Source of the DNA: Macrosoma leucophasiata
Taxonomy: Eukaryota; Arthropoda; Insecta; Lepidoptera; Hedylidae
Assembly: GCA_036365455.1 (NCBI GenBank)
Contig: JAWQUS010000009.1
Location: 1,084,001-1,148,000, forward strand
Length of the DNA: 64,000 bases
Reading direction: 5' to 3'
The position numbers and the translations under genes were made by a program. Shown one piece after another: positions 1 to 12,600 of this stretch (the first letter of the stretch is position 1; each line of letters begins with the position of its first letter). The notes under the pieces were generated by a model. That model had not been told where the DNA came from. It was given only the letters and a program-made list of their open reading frames with translations, and made no database searches.

Positions 1-540
1 CAAAAGTGACATCTCAAAACCACGAGGGCTTAGGAACTATTTGCGCTTGCGTCATATCATTAAAATTTAAGTAAAAGAATATTATATATATTTAAATAAT
101 TATATTCATTGATATTCATATGAATTGGATTTGTTACAGAAGTAATTTGATTTATATTTATTCGTTGAAATATAAAAAAAAATATTCTAAATTGGATCTG
201 CCTGATAAAAAATGGCTTTATTGAATATATTATGATCGCTATAGTGTATATGTTTATTGAAGTGTCTGATATATTAGGGACTTAAAAGTATTTTACCTGT
301 GAACGGCTCGTGAGGGCCATCACTGACTATTACTGCTCCGCTCTGACTTATATAACTTTTGCACAATTGTGATGTTACTCATTAGGTCGCAATCATAAGA
401 TAGCTGACACACAATGCATGTTCTCGTTTGTTATTGAAAAAGCAATCAAAAGTTATTCATCTGAAAGTATAAATTAGATAATGAGTCGTAGCGGTGCTGA
501 CACAGCCAGCGGTGAGCTTTAAAAGTCTGCTTAAACAATG
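1..540. other. unassigned AT-rich sequence
   Basis: No gene or recognised repeat seen; gene-distal 3' flank of the protease gene. Confidence 0.5.
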
Positions 541-544
541 CAAG

Positions 545-574
545 ATCTTTCGTCATACCATTGACGAAAGATCC
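545..574. repeat. 12-bp perfect inverted repeat (hairpin)
   Basis: GATCTTTCGTCA and TGACGAAAGATC are separated by 6 nt, just before the SINE-A head at 583. Confidence 0.7.
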
Positions 575-582
575 ACCCGGTT

Positions 583-780
583 TGACGACCCGGTTAGTCC
601 AGCGGTGTGAGTTGACCGTTTGATTCGAAGGGTCGCGGGTTCGATCCCCGCACCGGGACAAATATTTGTATGGCCTACAGATATTTGTTTCGGGTCTGGG
701 TGTTTGTGTATGTGTTGTATGTGTACAACGGCACCCACGACACAGGTTTATACCTATTGTGGGGCTGTGAGTGTAAGGGT

Positions 781-806
<26 letters not shown>
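583..806 (+). mobile_element. SINE-A copy (tRNA-derived head, T-run tail)
   Basis: The head has a tRNA-like A box (GGTTAGTCCAGCGG) and B box (GGTTCGATCCC), i.e. an internal Pol III promoter. A GT-rich body and a run of about 25 T follow. The other copies are at 28139, 56919 and 60786. Confidence 0.85.
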
Positions 807-812
<6 letters not shown>

Positions 813-1129
813 TTATAATACGTTTGTGAAATAACCTATTTGTACTATTGTGAGAAATTGTTATGAGGTAGAGTCCAATATTTACTGACGCTGTTATGTT
901 TTCGGATTAACCACTCAAATAAAATCTATGTAAAAGCGTATGGTTACGGTATTTTATTTGGTTTGATCGTATCGAAAATACCGCCGAAAATCTGTTTTTT
1001 TTTTAAAGATATTAGCCATACGTTAAAAAAGATGGTTTGATTCTAATGTAATGTAAATACTAACCAATGAACATTTATTGATCAAATATGCTTTAAAATT
1101 CTAAAAAGTAAATGTAGAAACCCCTGGTA

Positions 1130-1367
1130 TAGGTCGCGCCACGTAAAAAGAACGCTGGAAGAAAGTAGAAGGGATGTGTTCGCGCATCGGTACACTCGCG
1201 CACGAAAGTACTAGCCCTATTGGTTTATTTTTGATCTAGCTTCCGCTTGCGGTTTCGTGTATTGGTAGGCAGATTGAAAACTATATTACATAGAATAACA
1301 TAAAATGAAATAAAAACACATGACGCGCAGCTTGACCGCCAGCGTTCTTTTTACCTGGCGCGACCTA
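1130..1367. mobile_element. MITE with 29-bp TIRs and TA target duplication
   Basis: The ends TAGGTCGCGCC...AAAAAGAACGCTGG and their inverse at 1339-1367 differ at one position. TA flanks both sides (1128-1129, 1368-1369). 238 bp, no ORF; TA duplication suggests Tc1/mariner mobilisation. Confidence 0.85.
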
Positions 1368-1371
1368 TAAC

Positions 1372-1608
1372 AACGATATGATGTTTGGCGCTGTTCGGTT
1401 GTTGTTTCGCCATTCTTTTAATTAAATGTTTATTGTAGTTAATTATGTAGGGATATGAGACAGGAAAGTGTTTAACGTTCTATGTATCTATATAATATAT
1501 TACACGAACATGATTAAAATTTGACGAAGATATATTATAATCTCAATGGTAGTTACTTCGAATTGATTGTGATGACGAAGTTGGTTAACAAATAATAATA
1601 GTATAATA
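1372..1608. other. unassigned AT-rich sequence
   Basis: No coding signal or repeat match within the window. Confidence 0.5.
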
Positions 1609-1610
1609 AT

Positions 1611-1966
1611 GGCAACCCATTATACGTCCCACTGCTGGGCACGAGTCTCTCCCCTTTTTGGGGGGAGGCCTGGAGCTCACCCCACCACGCTGCTCCAATG
1701 CGGATTGGTGGAGGTGGGTGGTTTAGTGGCCAACCCGCTGTCGGATGTTTTTCAAACCGCCCATAAGGCCTCCGACAAGGTTTAACGACTGCTATCCATC
1801 GATAGCAACCGGGACCGACGGCTTAACGTGCCCTCCGAAGCACGGAAACGCGCATTCTAATTTGCCACTAGCGGTCACCCATCACACTACCCGACCGCGC
1901 CTGTAGTGCTTAACCGACTAGATCGCTTACGATCTACACCAGCCGCTGGGCCATGCGCGCTTCACA
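1611..1966 (+). mobile_element. Rep-F copy
   Basis: Moderately GC-rich repeat starting ATGGCAACCCATTATACGTC and ending near CCATGCGCGCTTC. Other copies at 52893 (+), 21643 (-) and 25651 (+, partial). Contains no long ORF; probably a non-autonomous element or LINE fragment of uncertain class. Confidence 0.75.
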
Positions 1967-2023
1967 AAGCGGTTAACAAATAGAAACATTAAAAGTTAAA
2001 GAAATACCTTGATCTGTAGTTAT

Positions 2024-2322
2024 CTTACTGGTGGTAGAGTTTTAGTGCAGGAGCTATAGGGCATATGCACCACCGCATTCTCATAATCTATCTGCCGCCA
2101 AATGGTAGTGTACAGCGCTATCGTGTTCCGGTTAGATTGTAATGTGTTAGCCCGTAATAAATATTATAGAGACGTAAAAACTCAGGTCTCTTCTCTGTGG
2201 AGTGCATCATCTGGATTTTGACCTTTGGTTTTTGTATAGACGTCTATAGAGGCTTCAGGGATCACTTAACATCAATGTGAGCCGTATGCTTGTTTGCTAC
2301 CTTCCTTATATGTAAAAAAAAA
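2024..2322 (+). mobile_element. Rep-C copy, A-tailed
   Basis: Near full length; older subfamily with CTATCTGCCGCCAAATGG and CCCGTAATAA motifs. Ends in an A run. Confidence 0.85.
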
Positions 2323-2464
2323 TCTCCAGACCTGATAATACATATTATTCTGTTTCATTACACCCTCTTTTTAGAATCTTTCTATGTGTATAAAATTTCA
2401 CCTGAAGACCGTATCTTTTCTCATTTAGAACATTAAAACGCCATTAAGCAATTTTTTTTGTAGA

Positions 2465-2755
2465 TTTACTGGTGGTAGAGCTCCAGTGACGGAGCTCGCG
2501 GGTGTAGGCACCACCGCGTTACCTAACATACTTGCCGCTAAATGGTAGTGTTCAGCACTATCGTGTTCCAGTCAGGTGGTAATTTACGGCCCTATAATTT
2601 CCGACACAGAGGCACAATACCTTAGGCCTCAGAAGTGGTAACGCATCTGCATTTTGACCTCTAGTCTTTGTGTGGGTGTCTATAGGCTGCAGTCATCACT
2701 TAACATCAATGTGAACTGCATGCCTCCTTGCCACTTTCATTACATAAAAATAAAG
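2465..2755 (+). mobile_element. Rep-C copy
   Basis: Near full length, younger subfamily (ACTTGCCGCTAAATGG). A second A-rich tail fragment follows at about 2838-2880. Confidence 0.85.
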
Positions 2756-2880
2756 ATGGCACTTATCGTTGGCGATTGTATTGTATTGTATTTTCTATTT
2801 CTGTTTCCTGCTTCAAAATACAGCGACTTTTTTGTATGTTGCCACTTTTAAAACATAAAAAAAAATTAAAAAAAAAAAAA

Positions 2881-3318
2881 GTTACACAGTAATTCGAAGT
2901 AACAAAACCATGTTTAGAAACAAAATTGTAGTTGATGTGAGATATTTTAAAATGTATACATATATAATTTAGTTTCATTTTAACTGGGCATAGGGCCAAT
3001 CTATTAGGTCAATTTAGTGAATACTTAAGACTGAACTAGGTCGTGTGCAATGGAATATTTCATGATGGATTAACGACGTTATTAAATTCATCACTGACAC
3101 GAACCAAATTGTACTCTATATGTTGTAGTTAAAGGTTCAAAGTTGCTTACGATGTCGCACGTGTACAAGTGTTGACAACATCATAAACTTTATGTAGAAG
3201 TAATAAAGTTCATTTTTATTTAGCAAATTCGAGTATTTCATGGATTAGAAGTTGACATAGTATTTTGTAAGTCAATAATAATCAAACAGTTCTGGTCAGT
3301 GTCAATGTTAATTTCGTC
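2881..3318. other. unassigned AT-rich sequence
   Basis: No gene or repeat recognised. Confidence 0.5.
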
Positions 3319-3600
3319 ATTGTTTTATATTATTTCGCATTAACACATACTTGTGAAATATATTTTATTTTAAAGAAAAATGGAAAGAAAAATTTGACTT
3401 CAGGCGAGACTCGAACTCGCGGCCTACTGGGAATCTAGTCCAGCCGCTCTTCCAATTGAGCTACTGAAATCCTGCCCGATTTGTCAAATCTTTCCTTCAC
3501 ATCTATTGCATTGCTTTATGGTAGCAGCAGCGCCATCTATTGCCAACTATGCTAGTTAGGCAACCGATATAATAGACTTTGCAGTTTATTGAATTTCGTC
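3319..3600 (-). mobile_element. SINE-D monomer
   Basis: Minus-strand copy: tRNA-like head (ends GAGTCTCGCCTGAAGTC) preceded by a conserved ATAGATGGCGCTGCTGC segment and followed by a TTTTTCTTTCCATTTTTC tail. This copy stands alone, whereas several others are dimers or arrays. Confidence 0.85.
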
Positions 3601-4320
3601 AGTTAGAATGTTGGCTGGGGCTTGGCGATGTGGATTCATTCATGTATCATGCACCACACTTTGACGCTTAGATTTTTAAATACTCATTTATGTGCGAGAG
3701 ATCATCACATGTTGGTCACTGTCTGTAGCAAAGGTAATGGAAAGTGTATACGGGTATTTCTTTAGAATCAACGCTAGAGTTAGCAAATGATATAACTTGA
3801 TTGCAAAATGTTCAAAGTAATCTTTTACAATTGTGTAATATCGGTCTTGATAGATTTTCTCTCCGAATAATGTTATAGTTGACAGTGATCGAAAAGCATT
3901 TATGTTTTACGGTCCTTGTAAATCAAATCCTATGGATTTAATAGTATAGTAGTAGGTAGTCTTTTCATCTTCTCACGATTTTTTCGGACGGACCTAAACG
4001 TAAATGCTTTCTTTGATGGACCAATTACACTCACGCTGTGCGATTTCTTGGACTTGAAATCTCAAAGCCTATTCATTGTGCTGTAATTTCACACACAATT
4101 TATATAAGTTCTATTTACTCGACTTTTCTAGAAAGTTTCATATCTGCAGAGATGGACTGGAGTGTAGGATTTTTCTCGTTCTTTCTTCTTATAGGATAAC
4201 ATATCAGCGTATACCTTACACTTTTTTGTCATCAAAGTAGGTGTAATCGATTGGTAGGTACTTACGCGAAAGGATAAGGATTTTAAGTCAAAAATTTTAT
4301 AAATAATTTCCCATCCCTTT
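3601..4320. other. unassigned sequence
   Basis: AT-rich, no supported feature. Confidence 0.5.
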
Positions 4321-4329
4321 TCCCCGATA

Positions 4330-5500
4330 ATGTTTTTGGTTCGTCAGTCAGTTGATCGTCGCGCGGTGCGGAAGCAGCACCGGGGCTGGCCCCCTCTGCT
4401 GCGGCTTCTTCTGGCCTGCCATGCAGGTCGGCGTTGGGTGCCCTGGGATGCAAGGGGTTCGGTGGAGGAGGTACGCATCGTCAGTCGAGAGAGGGTGGGG
4501 GCTTTATACATATTTGTTTTTTGTTTTTTTTTTCTCCCATTTCACGTACCCCCTTCTGGCGTACCTGCCTCTGTTGCCGTCGCTGTGGCTCGGTAACGTC
4601 GTGACGTCTCGCAAGTTGCGGTCGCCTCGACAGCAGCGGCCTCCAGAGACCACGGTGGCGTCGCGGGCAAGCGTCGGCCAACTTCGACGAAACTTCTTCT
4701 TCTTCTCCTTCTCTTCTCGGTTGTGCGTCGTCGAGCAGCTCCACCTGGCACTACGCCCACAGTTAAACGACGCGATCGTGCCACTGGCTCTAGCCGGGCT
4801 TACGGCCGCATCCCAGGGGAGGAATCTCCTTCAACCGGGGTTCGAACCCGAACCAGGGGATTTGGTCCCGCCTATAGCAGGTCAGGCCGAGACAAACTCG
4901 TTAGCGCTGCGGATCACGAAGCGCGGGATCGGCGCGGACCTAGCCTCTTTATCGTCGTCCCGGGGTGCTCCTTTTATTACCGGAGAGGAGAGGATTTCGC
5001 GTGGGAGTGGTCTCCCATCAGGAGACCTACAGTGCAGTGGGGCAAACCCGTGGAGGTGTTCGTGCGGCCCTTTCTCAGCGCGGTCGTACATACCGCGCGC
5101 AAGACGTGCCACAAACTCCCTCACGGATTCCACACGCAGGTCCCGTGCTATGACGTCGTTTCGAACGTACCTCCCCGCGTTAGTAATTAAACGGAGACAC
5201 ACGTTCTGCTGGGTCTGAAGGCGCTTTTGCTGCGACGCAGAACATAATGCGTACCACGCAGGCGCCGCGTACGTCAGCCTCGACCTGATGTACGTTTTGT
5301 ACAGGCGTAGCTTAGACCGCGCTGCAGCCGCCTGACACACCACGTGATCCACAGTGGGTGTCATGCGCAGCGCCCGATCGATGGTGCACCCGAGGTATTT
5401 AGCCTTTGTCTGCCACTGCACCTTCTCTCCACGTAGCCTGAGCGGTGGCAGCTTGCAGCGGATTACTCTTGTTGGGAGTGCGGCCGTTGTTTTTGGTTAA
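4330..5500 (-). mobile_element. Jockey-type LINE 3' fragment (RT C-terminal region and 3' UTR)
   Basis: Minus-strand ORF 5421-4882 contains KYLGCTIDRALRMTP, YIRSRLTYAAPAWYALCSAS and NDVIARDLRVES, hallmarks of the C-terminal third of Jockey-clade reverse transcriptases. Reading continues upstream to about 5500. The segment joining AAARSKL to RLYKTYIRS appears shortened, so it is probably internally deleted. The GC-rich stretch 4330-4880 fits its 3' UTR. Base composition is sharply richer in GC than the flanks. Confidence 0.8.
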
Positions 5501-5521
5501 AAATAACAGAATTTATTATGT

Positions 5522-5798
5522 CATTGGTGGTAGAGTTCTAGTGCGGGAGCTCGAGAGCGTAGTCACCACAGCATTACCTAAGTTATCTGCCGCCAAATGG
5601 TAGTGTTCAGCACTATCGTGTTCCGGTTAGATGGTAATGTATGGCCCCGGAATAACTATCACAGAGGTATAACTTAGGTCTCCAGGGTGGCAACGCATCT
5701 GCATCTGGTTTTTATGTAGATCTCGTTAGGCTACAGTCACCACTTAACATCAATGTGAACTGCATGCTTGTTTGCCACCGTACTTACTTAAAAAAAAG
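5522..5798 (+). mobile_element. Rep-C copy
   Basis: Older subfamily; A run at its end. Confidence 0.85.
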
Positions 5799-6713
5799 CT
5801 ATTCCACTTAGAGCTAAAATGACATAGTCTTCCCCTTATAAATGTGACTAGCAAAATAATAGGAAAAATTACTTACTTACCTTATGTTATTCAGTCGTTT
5901 GTTGAAAATTAAAACCTTTCAAGTATTTCAGGTCTTTGGTGTATTTCGGGGATACACGCGGCAGGTACGGTTATGTAAGCAATATTTACCAAACATATCA
6001 GTTGACAAAATTTTGGTACTTTAGGACATTTTTAACCATATAACTTCAGTCCATTTCTGCATTGGTATAATCTTCACTTGGTACAGTATTGTGACGCCGT
6101 GACCTCTCTCTATTAATAGACAATTTTACAATTGTTGACATGGTGTTCTTGTCCTTCGATTCTATTGATAATGATCCCGCTAGCTCGCTATGATAATTTT
6201 ATTGTTTGAAGCGGTCATTTTAATGTGCTTTGGTCTAGTAACAAACGCTTTGGAAAAGTCTGTACGTCTAGTTCGAAGGTATGTGTTTTGTAACATATGC
6301 AATCCAAGTTTGCGGTGATACAAAACCGTTGCAAATTAAACTTTAAAGCCACACAAATGAGGCACCGACGTGATTTTTCTGACATTACTTCGACGGTACC
6401 TAAATGAAAAAATGTGAATCTCATACTTTTCAGACAACATTTTTACATTATTTTATTGTTACTCAATTTTAGGGCGTACAGAATTTTCCCATTTAATAAT
6501 CGCATGTTACAATATTAACTTAAATCTGACCTTAAATTGTCTCCTTTTAAAATTGATCCCGCGAGCTTATTTCTTGTGAGGTGATCGTTAATCTACAAAA
6601 ATACTTCGAATAACTTTGATAATGTTTTAAAATAATTGTCCATGTGAATAGATTATGACGCTTAACAAAGAATCTCAAATTAGAAACATAAAATATAGAC
6701 AACTGTTTTAAAA
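5799..6713. other. unassigned AT-rich sequence
   Basis: No supported gene or repeat. Confidence 0.5.
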
Positions 6714-6882
6714 AGGCCGTAAAACAATACCGATAGTAAATATCACAGAGACATAACCACTAATGTCTGAAGGGTGGCAACGCATTTGCATTTTGACCCC
6801 TGGTCTTTACGTGTCTATAGGCTGCAGTCGGCACTTAACATCAATGTGAACTGCATGCTTGTTTGCCACCTTCATTAAAAAA
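6714..6882 (+). mobile_element. Rep-C copy, 5' truncated
   Basis: Retains the 3' half from ATCACAGAGACATAACC to GTTTGCCACCTTCATT. Confidence 0.8.
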
Positions 6883-6898
6883 TCGGTAAAATGATGTA

Positions 6899-7148
6899 CA
6901 GTGCTCATCAAGAAATAATGCACATCGAGCCTATGAAAGTGACAATCGGCTAGTTTCGGCTTCATAGAGCGTTATCTCTGCTGCGCACTGCCTACGTAAG
7001 CATCCGTAGTCCGGTATTGGTCAAATATTGATCAAAATGGTCGACAAACGTCAAATAGGTAAGGTGCGAAAGATATAACGCTCTACAGATCCGAAATAAG
7101 CCGACGTCTCTTCCTTAGGTCGATGTGCATTATTTCTTGTGGATACTG
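6899..7148. mobile_element. MITE with about 30-bp TIRs and TA duplication
   Basis: The ends share CAAGAAATAATGCACATCGA in inverted orientation and start CAGT. TA flanks at 6897-6898 and 7149-7150. 250 bp, no ORF. A fragment of the same element is at 16128-16183. Confidence 0.82.
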
Positions 7149-7169
7149 TACCTTTGACAGTAGGTTGTA

Positions 7170-7475
7170 CGTTACCTCAGAATCCAATCCCTAAGACCCT
7201 ATCCCCGGCCCCGCGAGGCCGATGACATTCCGGTTATCGCCAACCGAATGGAGTAGAGCGAAAGTTGCACCGCCCATAATCGCATATGTCTCATATGTCC
7301 CTCCGCAACGCCCTAAGCCGAGGCACGGACCCGCATGGGTCACCCTTAGGCAGTTGCGCTATTTTTTTTGCTTAGGCTGGAGCGCCTTCTGCGCTCGCCG
7401 ATTGCCCGGTGAAGTAAACTAGTGCCGTCTCGAGACAGGCCGCCTACATAAAGCCCGACCAAAAAAAAAAAAAAA
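7170..7475 (+). mobile_element. GC-rich retroposon fragment with poly-A
   Basis: A GC-rich block (GGCCCCGCGAGGCCGATGAC and onward) ends in 14-15 A, unlike its AT-rich flanks; this looks like a LINE 3' UTR. Lineage not determined. Confidence 0.55.
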
Positions 7476-8345
7476 CTGAATGAAGTTGTTCACTTTCAAA
7501 GCTTTGTGAAATGGTAGTCTATTCACACGGGCGTTTAGAATTTTGGAACGAGAAGCGTATACTTGTATTTACGAGATTGTAACCACGATTTAATAATAGT
7601 TAGTGGTTAACGCCTAGTTATTTATACCTATTGTTGATTATGTAACTATATTGTATCCATTAGTAAAATTTTAATGCAATATTTGGTGTTTATTTTTATA
7701 CATTCCTCTTGAATAAGTTCCCTTTTAGGAAAACTAAATACCAGTGATATTACCTATACTACTATACTACCTAGTACTTGAGTACACCGAAGGACAGTTG
7801 TATGTTCTGAGCAACCCTTTTGATGTTCATGAAGATGTTATTATTGTTTTTTTCTTAATTGTTTACGGCCACGGATTCAAGTCCTTAACAGCCAATTCTT
7901 CATTTCGTATGATAATTAATATCCATATTAAGAAAGATGACGATGTTTGGATGCTTCCGTGTGGAATATGATGAGATGGCTCCAGTAAAGTGATGGGGAC
8001 TTTTTAGTTTTGGAGACAACAAGAAAAATCACTTCACCGCATCATATCAATTTCCTACACCCGTGCACGTTAACGAATGCTTTATGATAAAAATCTCTCC
8101 ATTTTTACATTACACATAAAAACACGGCTATACAGTGTATATATACATTAATTCTGAAAATAACAACGCAGCGACACGGCTCTTTTCCTCGTTCCCGCCA
8201 AAACTCCTGAAGATGTCAAACTTTAGGGTTGCCAGCGAGAAAACTTAATTAAAGAAAAAAATCGTGCTTTACAGATACAGTAAAACTGTATTATGTACCA
8301 TAGAGGCATTTGACTAAGAAATAGTACTTTTTTATGTAACGAAGG
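7476..8345. other. unassigned AT-rich sequence
   Basis: A 75-codon open frame at 7744-7971 has AT-driven composition and no recognisable domain; nothing is supported. Confidence 0.5.
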
Positions 8346-8346
8346 C

Positions 8347-8464
8347 AAGGCCATACATTACCATCTTACTGGAATACGATAGTGTTAAACACTACAGATG
8401 GATTAGATAATGTGGTGGTGCCTACGCCCTCGATCTCCTACACTTGGAACTCTACCATCAGTAA
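8347..8464 (-). mobile_element. Rep-C fragment (5' half)
   Basis: GGCCATACATTACCATC to CTCTACCATCAGTAAG, diverged. Confidence 0.75.
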
Positions 8465-9335
8465 GATCATTGCTTGCTTTCATACTTAATACTTATTACC
8501 AAAAGTATATGTTTATGTCTTTCACCAATTGAATGCTACGTTATTACTGAGTGACATAGGTTACCCACAATGTTATGCGAGATAAATTAGGGATCGGTAG
8601 TGCCTTTGTCTATAAAGATATCTTACTTCCGACAGTACCTATTTTACAGTCTAATAATGTGCAAATCTACAGAATGATATCATATTAGTACCTACAATGT
8701 ACCCATAAAGGCGAGGCTTTACTTAGATCGGTAGGGTTTGACAACTGCAAATGAAACAAGCATATTAGTGTAATATTTAATCCAAGCTGAGGAACAAAGT
8801 AAAGCTACACAATAGAAACTATGACAAACAACATTCACACCGCGCGCGGTTCACATAAAACTAACATCAAAATATATCTATTGGACAATAACTAACGATA
8901 TATCGAAACTAAGCAAGTGGTGACATAAAATGCACGACCATGACGTGAGCGCACTTTGTACTATAATAAAACACTTTACCTATACAACTTCAAATCATAA
9001 GCAATGGTAATCTACCAAAATAGTTATTTCTCCTCATAATCGTCAACCCTTTCAATCTTTAGAAATCCAACTTATGAAAAATCTACATCTAAAGCATAAT
9101 GTAAATGGCTATTACCTACTGTTGGTAGGAAAACATTATTCCAGTGAGGTAAAATGTTTTCAATGTCTATCGAGAAATATTCAGGAGGATCTCCTGTTTC
9201 ACCTTAGAGCTTTTTAAAATTATTTTTGTATAAACTGGTATATGGAACTTACTTTTATTCTTTAACCTTCAGATCAGTTAAATTTCTAAGGATTAAAATA
9301 TTGACTCCTCGGAGCTTATTCCACCAAGTATAGAC
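8465..9335. other. unassigned AT-rich sequence
   Basis: No supported feature. Confidence 0.5.
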
Positions 9336-9336
9336 T

Positions 9337-9490
9337 AACCCCCTTATTCATAAACGTACATTAGATACGTTTTAGCTATAGAATACTTTCTTGTCAGTTG
9401 CATTGTCAAATGTGCAGGATAGAAAAAGACAAAGGAGAGATTAGCAGCACTTTAGCTATTAGCTAAAATACGTTTATGAATGAGGGGGTA
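9337..9490. mobile_element. MITE with about 22-bp TIRs
   Basis: ACCCCCTTATTCATAAACGT at the left (9338) and its near-perfect inverse at 9469-9490; about 154 bp, no ORF. Confidence 0.8.
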
Positions 9491-9493
9491 AGT

Positions 9494-9693
9494 ATGTGTC
9501 GTTCGTTCGATTGCAAAGAACCGTTCAATACTGATCCAATTACAAAAAGGCCCAATTGGTTTGATTCGTTCAATTGTTCTGGTAGTTCATTGATTAAAGG
9601 AGTGGAAAAAGTCGTTCACTAAAACGAACGAATGGATCGCGCAGATTTTAGGACGCGGTACTTATAATTCGTTCAATTCGCGAACGACACATA
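9494..9693. mobile_element. candidate MITE with 13-bp inverted ends
   Basis: TATGTGTCGTTCG (9494-9506) is inverted at 9681-9693. The interior repeats CGTTCAAT/ATTCGTTC several times as subterminal motifs. It abuts the MITE at 9337-9490. Confidence 0.6.
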
Positions 9694-9699
9694 TCTAGG

Positions 9700-12600
9700 T
9701 ACTATAGACATACTTGGATCGTTAACAATTCTTTGGTTACGATAGTCATGAGCGCGCATATAAATAAACTGTAATTTATAATCGATACAATAAAAACTTA
9801 TCATAAAATAGATGCTTAGAAAAATATTATAACTAGTAAGACGTTTTACATAAAATCGTTAAATTTCCTTTATAATATACGTTCGTAAAGTAAGTTATTG
9901 TCGAAATCCACTTGCCGCTGGACAAAATAAATTTCTGCAATACAAAAATATTCTTTGGCGGTGTCGCTCTCGAAAATCACTAATAAACAACTTATCGATA
10001 CCTTATTTTGATAAGTATGTTTATAAAAAGTATGTATATCCAATGGTTAATAATTTGCAAGCATATAAAAATATTATGAAATGAGAGCGACAGTTAAAAG
10101 GAACTTCATTTCGAATAACAAATACGCTATCAAGGAAATAATAATTGTCTTTGATATGTTATAAACACTATACCTACTATTTACGAAATAACATTGAACG
10201 TTTTGCGGTGCCTATTGATTTTGTAACGATAGGCATGTGGAAGGCCATACTAACACTTGCTTATTGGGATAACCAAATGATAGGCAAATGATGGACACTT
10301 CTACATGACGGACGCTTCTACATGTTTAATTAAAAACATAGGTTGGTATTTATCTAAATACAATAAACCACCGCAAATACATTCATATATAAAAGGTATT
10401 TTTTTTAATAAACAATATATAATTTCATCTTATATAAAGTGACATAGATCGTAGGAAACCACATTGAAATACAAATGGATTCACAAAGCAACACCTGGCT
10501 TCATAACATTTAACACTGAATAAGTATATTATTAGATACTTAGGTATTACCTTGTAGCTGATGTCCCATAACAAAAATTCATCAATACGAATTGGTTGGA
10601 TGTTTAAATATTTTAATTTCAATATTGCGAGATCGATATTGTAAACATTTTGTCGTGGGATAGAACGCTACGAAAAACATTAATGAAACGTATTCAAAAT
10701 GGCCGTCTGACAGACGCTCTTTGCGCGGGAACACACTGTCATTGTTTATTCGTTCGTAGGTAAGAAAAGGCAATAACATGAATTGTGAATCCCATGACTG
10801 AACATGATCTAACAGGGGCTTTAAGAGTACAGAATACTTTGTGCGTGTCTATTACATTTCTACTTTTATCATAGAGAATTACCTTTATTCTTGGACTAGT
10901 AATAAATATAGAAGATAACTAGATTTCCCTTCTATCACATTTATTACTTACCCGCGATCTTACAACAACCACCTAATCTAAGATACCTCACAAGCCTAGA
11001 TGATGAAAAAATACAAAATTTGTTATATCATTTATAAGTAACAGATAGAGATATGAGGCTCAAGGCCTATGTATTGTCCATTTTGGTCACATTATTGTCT
11101 GCACGAAATAAAATAAGTATAACATTTTAAAATTTTTAAATTTTCGATCTTAATAGATACATAGATAATTGATATTCCAATGCACATGCATTTTAAAATT
11201 GACCATTGCCTGTGGACAATATAAAATTATTGTGTAGTGAAGCAGAATCGTAACCGAGTTTATGGCAACCCTACCCAGTCGGGAAAATCCTCAGGCATAT
11301 CACTTATTGGAGGCTGCTAGTATTTTCGCTGACTTAAAGTATATCACATCTAAATAATAATATCATGACTAGAAGGAATAGAGATCCATTTAAATATCAT
11401 GTGAATAAATATAATGGTATCCATACGCGCTTTAACGTTAATACCACGGACAGAAATGAGAAATTGGAACATCGACAGCCAATGAACAGCTAAGAAAACT
11501 GAAGCGTAACATATCTACCACAATTAACATCGAATAGAGGGCGGTACGATGCGAGCACTAGACGCCGCGTGACGTCATTATACTAAATACATAGAACACA
11601 ACCTTTGACATAGCCTGTATATGTACGCGTGGCTTAGAATACAACGTAGTTCTAAGGGATGAAAGGATTCGGCGAACGTATTTATCTTACTTCGTATTAT
11701 GGTTATGAAAAATTAAATAATGAAGCGCTCGTTCGATATTTAACTTCCCTAAATGTCGTCTGAAACAATAAAAGCATCGAAAGGATCTTTCATTATATTC
11801 TTTTTTTTTTCTTAATATCAAAATATTTATTGTCTAATAACATGTATTATTAAATCTATAAACGTTGACTAGAGAGTCAATCCGGCTCGAAGGACTCTGT
11901 GGATATGAACACGTACATTTCGTCTATATAGTGTTTATCGAACAGCGAAATTACACCTATTTTACGGTATACAACATATTTATTATTTACGCATACATGT
12001 ATACCTACTATGTATATAAACATTTAGAGCTGAACATGTCACATGTTCCGTATAAAGCCAAATACCAATGCATCTCACGTTATTTATAATCATTATGTAT
12101 ATCTAGTGCTTCCACACTAATCTGTCTACTAAATTCAAACCAAGCGACACTATTAATGAGGAAAGATTTGGAACAGTTCATTTAGGAATAAAACGAAATG
12201 TAACGTGTTGAAATAAAGTGACCCGCCATTGTTCTATCCACTCCAGTCTAAAAGGTTATGATGTAGAAAAATATTTATTTTGTTACACTGCTTACACTTC
12301 AAATCTATAACTAATAGTTTAGAAAATCGTATTGTCTTTTAATTTTAAATGTTCACTTTTGATTAATATTTCTAAGTATTATTTTCGGTTGACTATCTAT
12401 AAATGATGCTTCTCTTTTATTCAAACCGTCCAATGTACTTCAGAATATAGAATTTATTAAACAAATTGGGATATAAACGTTTATAAAATGAATATAGAGA
12501 AGTATTGATAGAGGATTGACAGACGCAGAACGCTAGTTATTCTACAATCTAGCCTAACCTTAATCTAGGTAAATGTATAAATGACAATAGATGCTATATT

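Noticed and set aside
4352..5218. 288-codon plus-strand open frame
   Set aside because: Antisense shadow of the GC-rich Jockey fragment; no domain, low-complexity segments.
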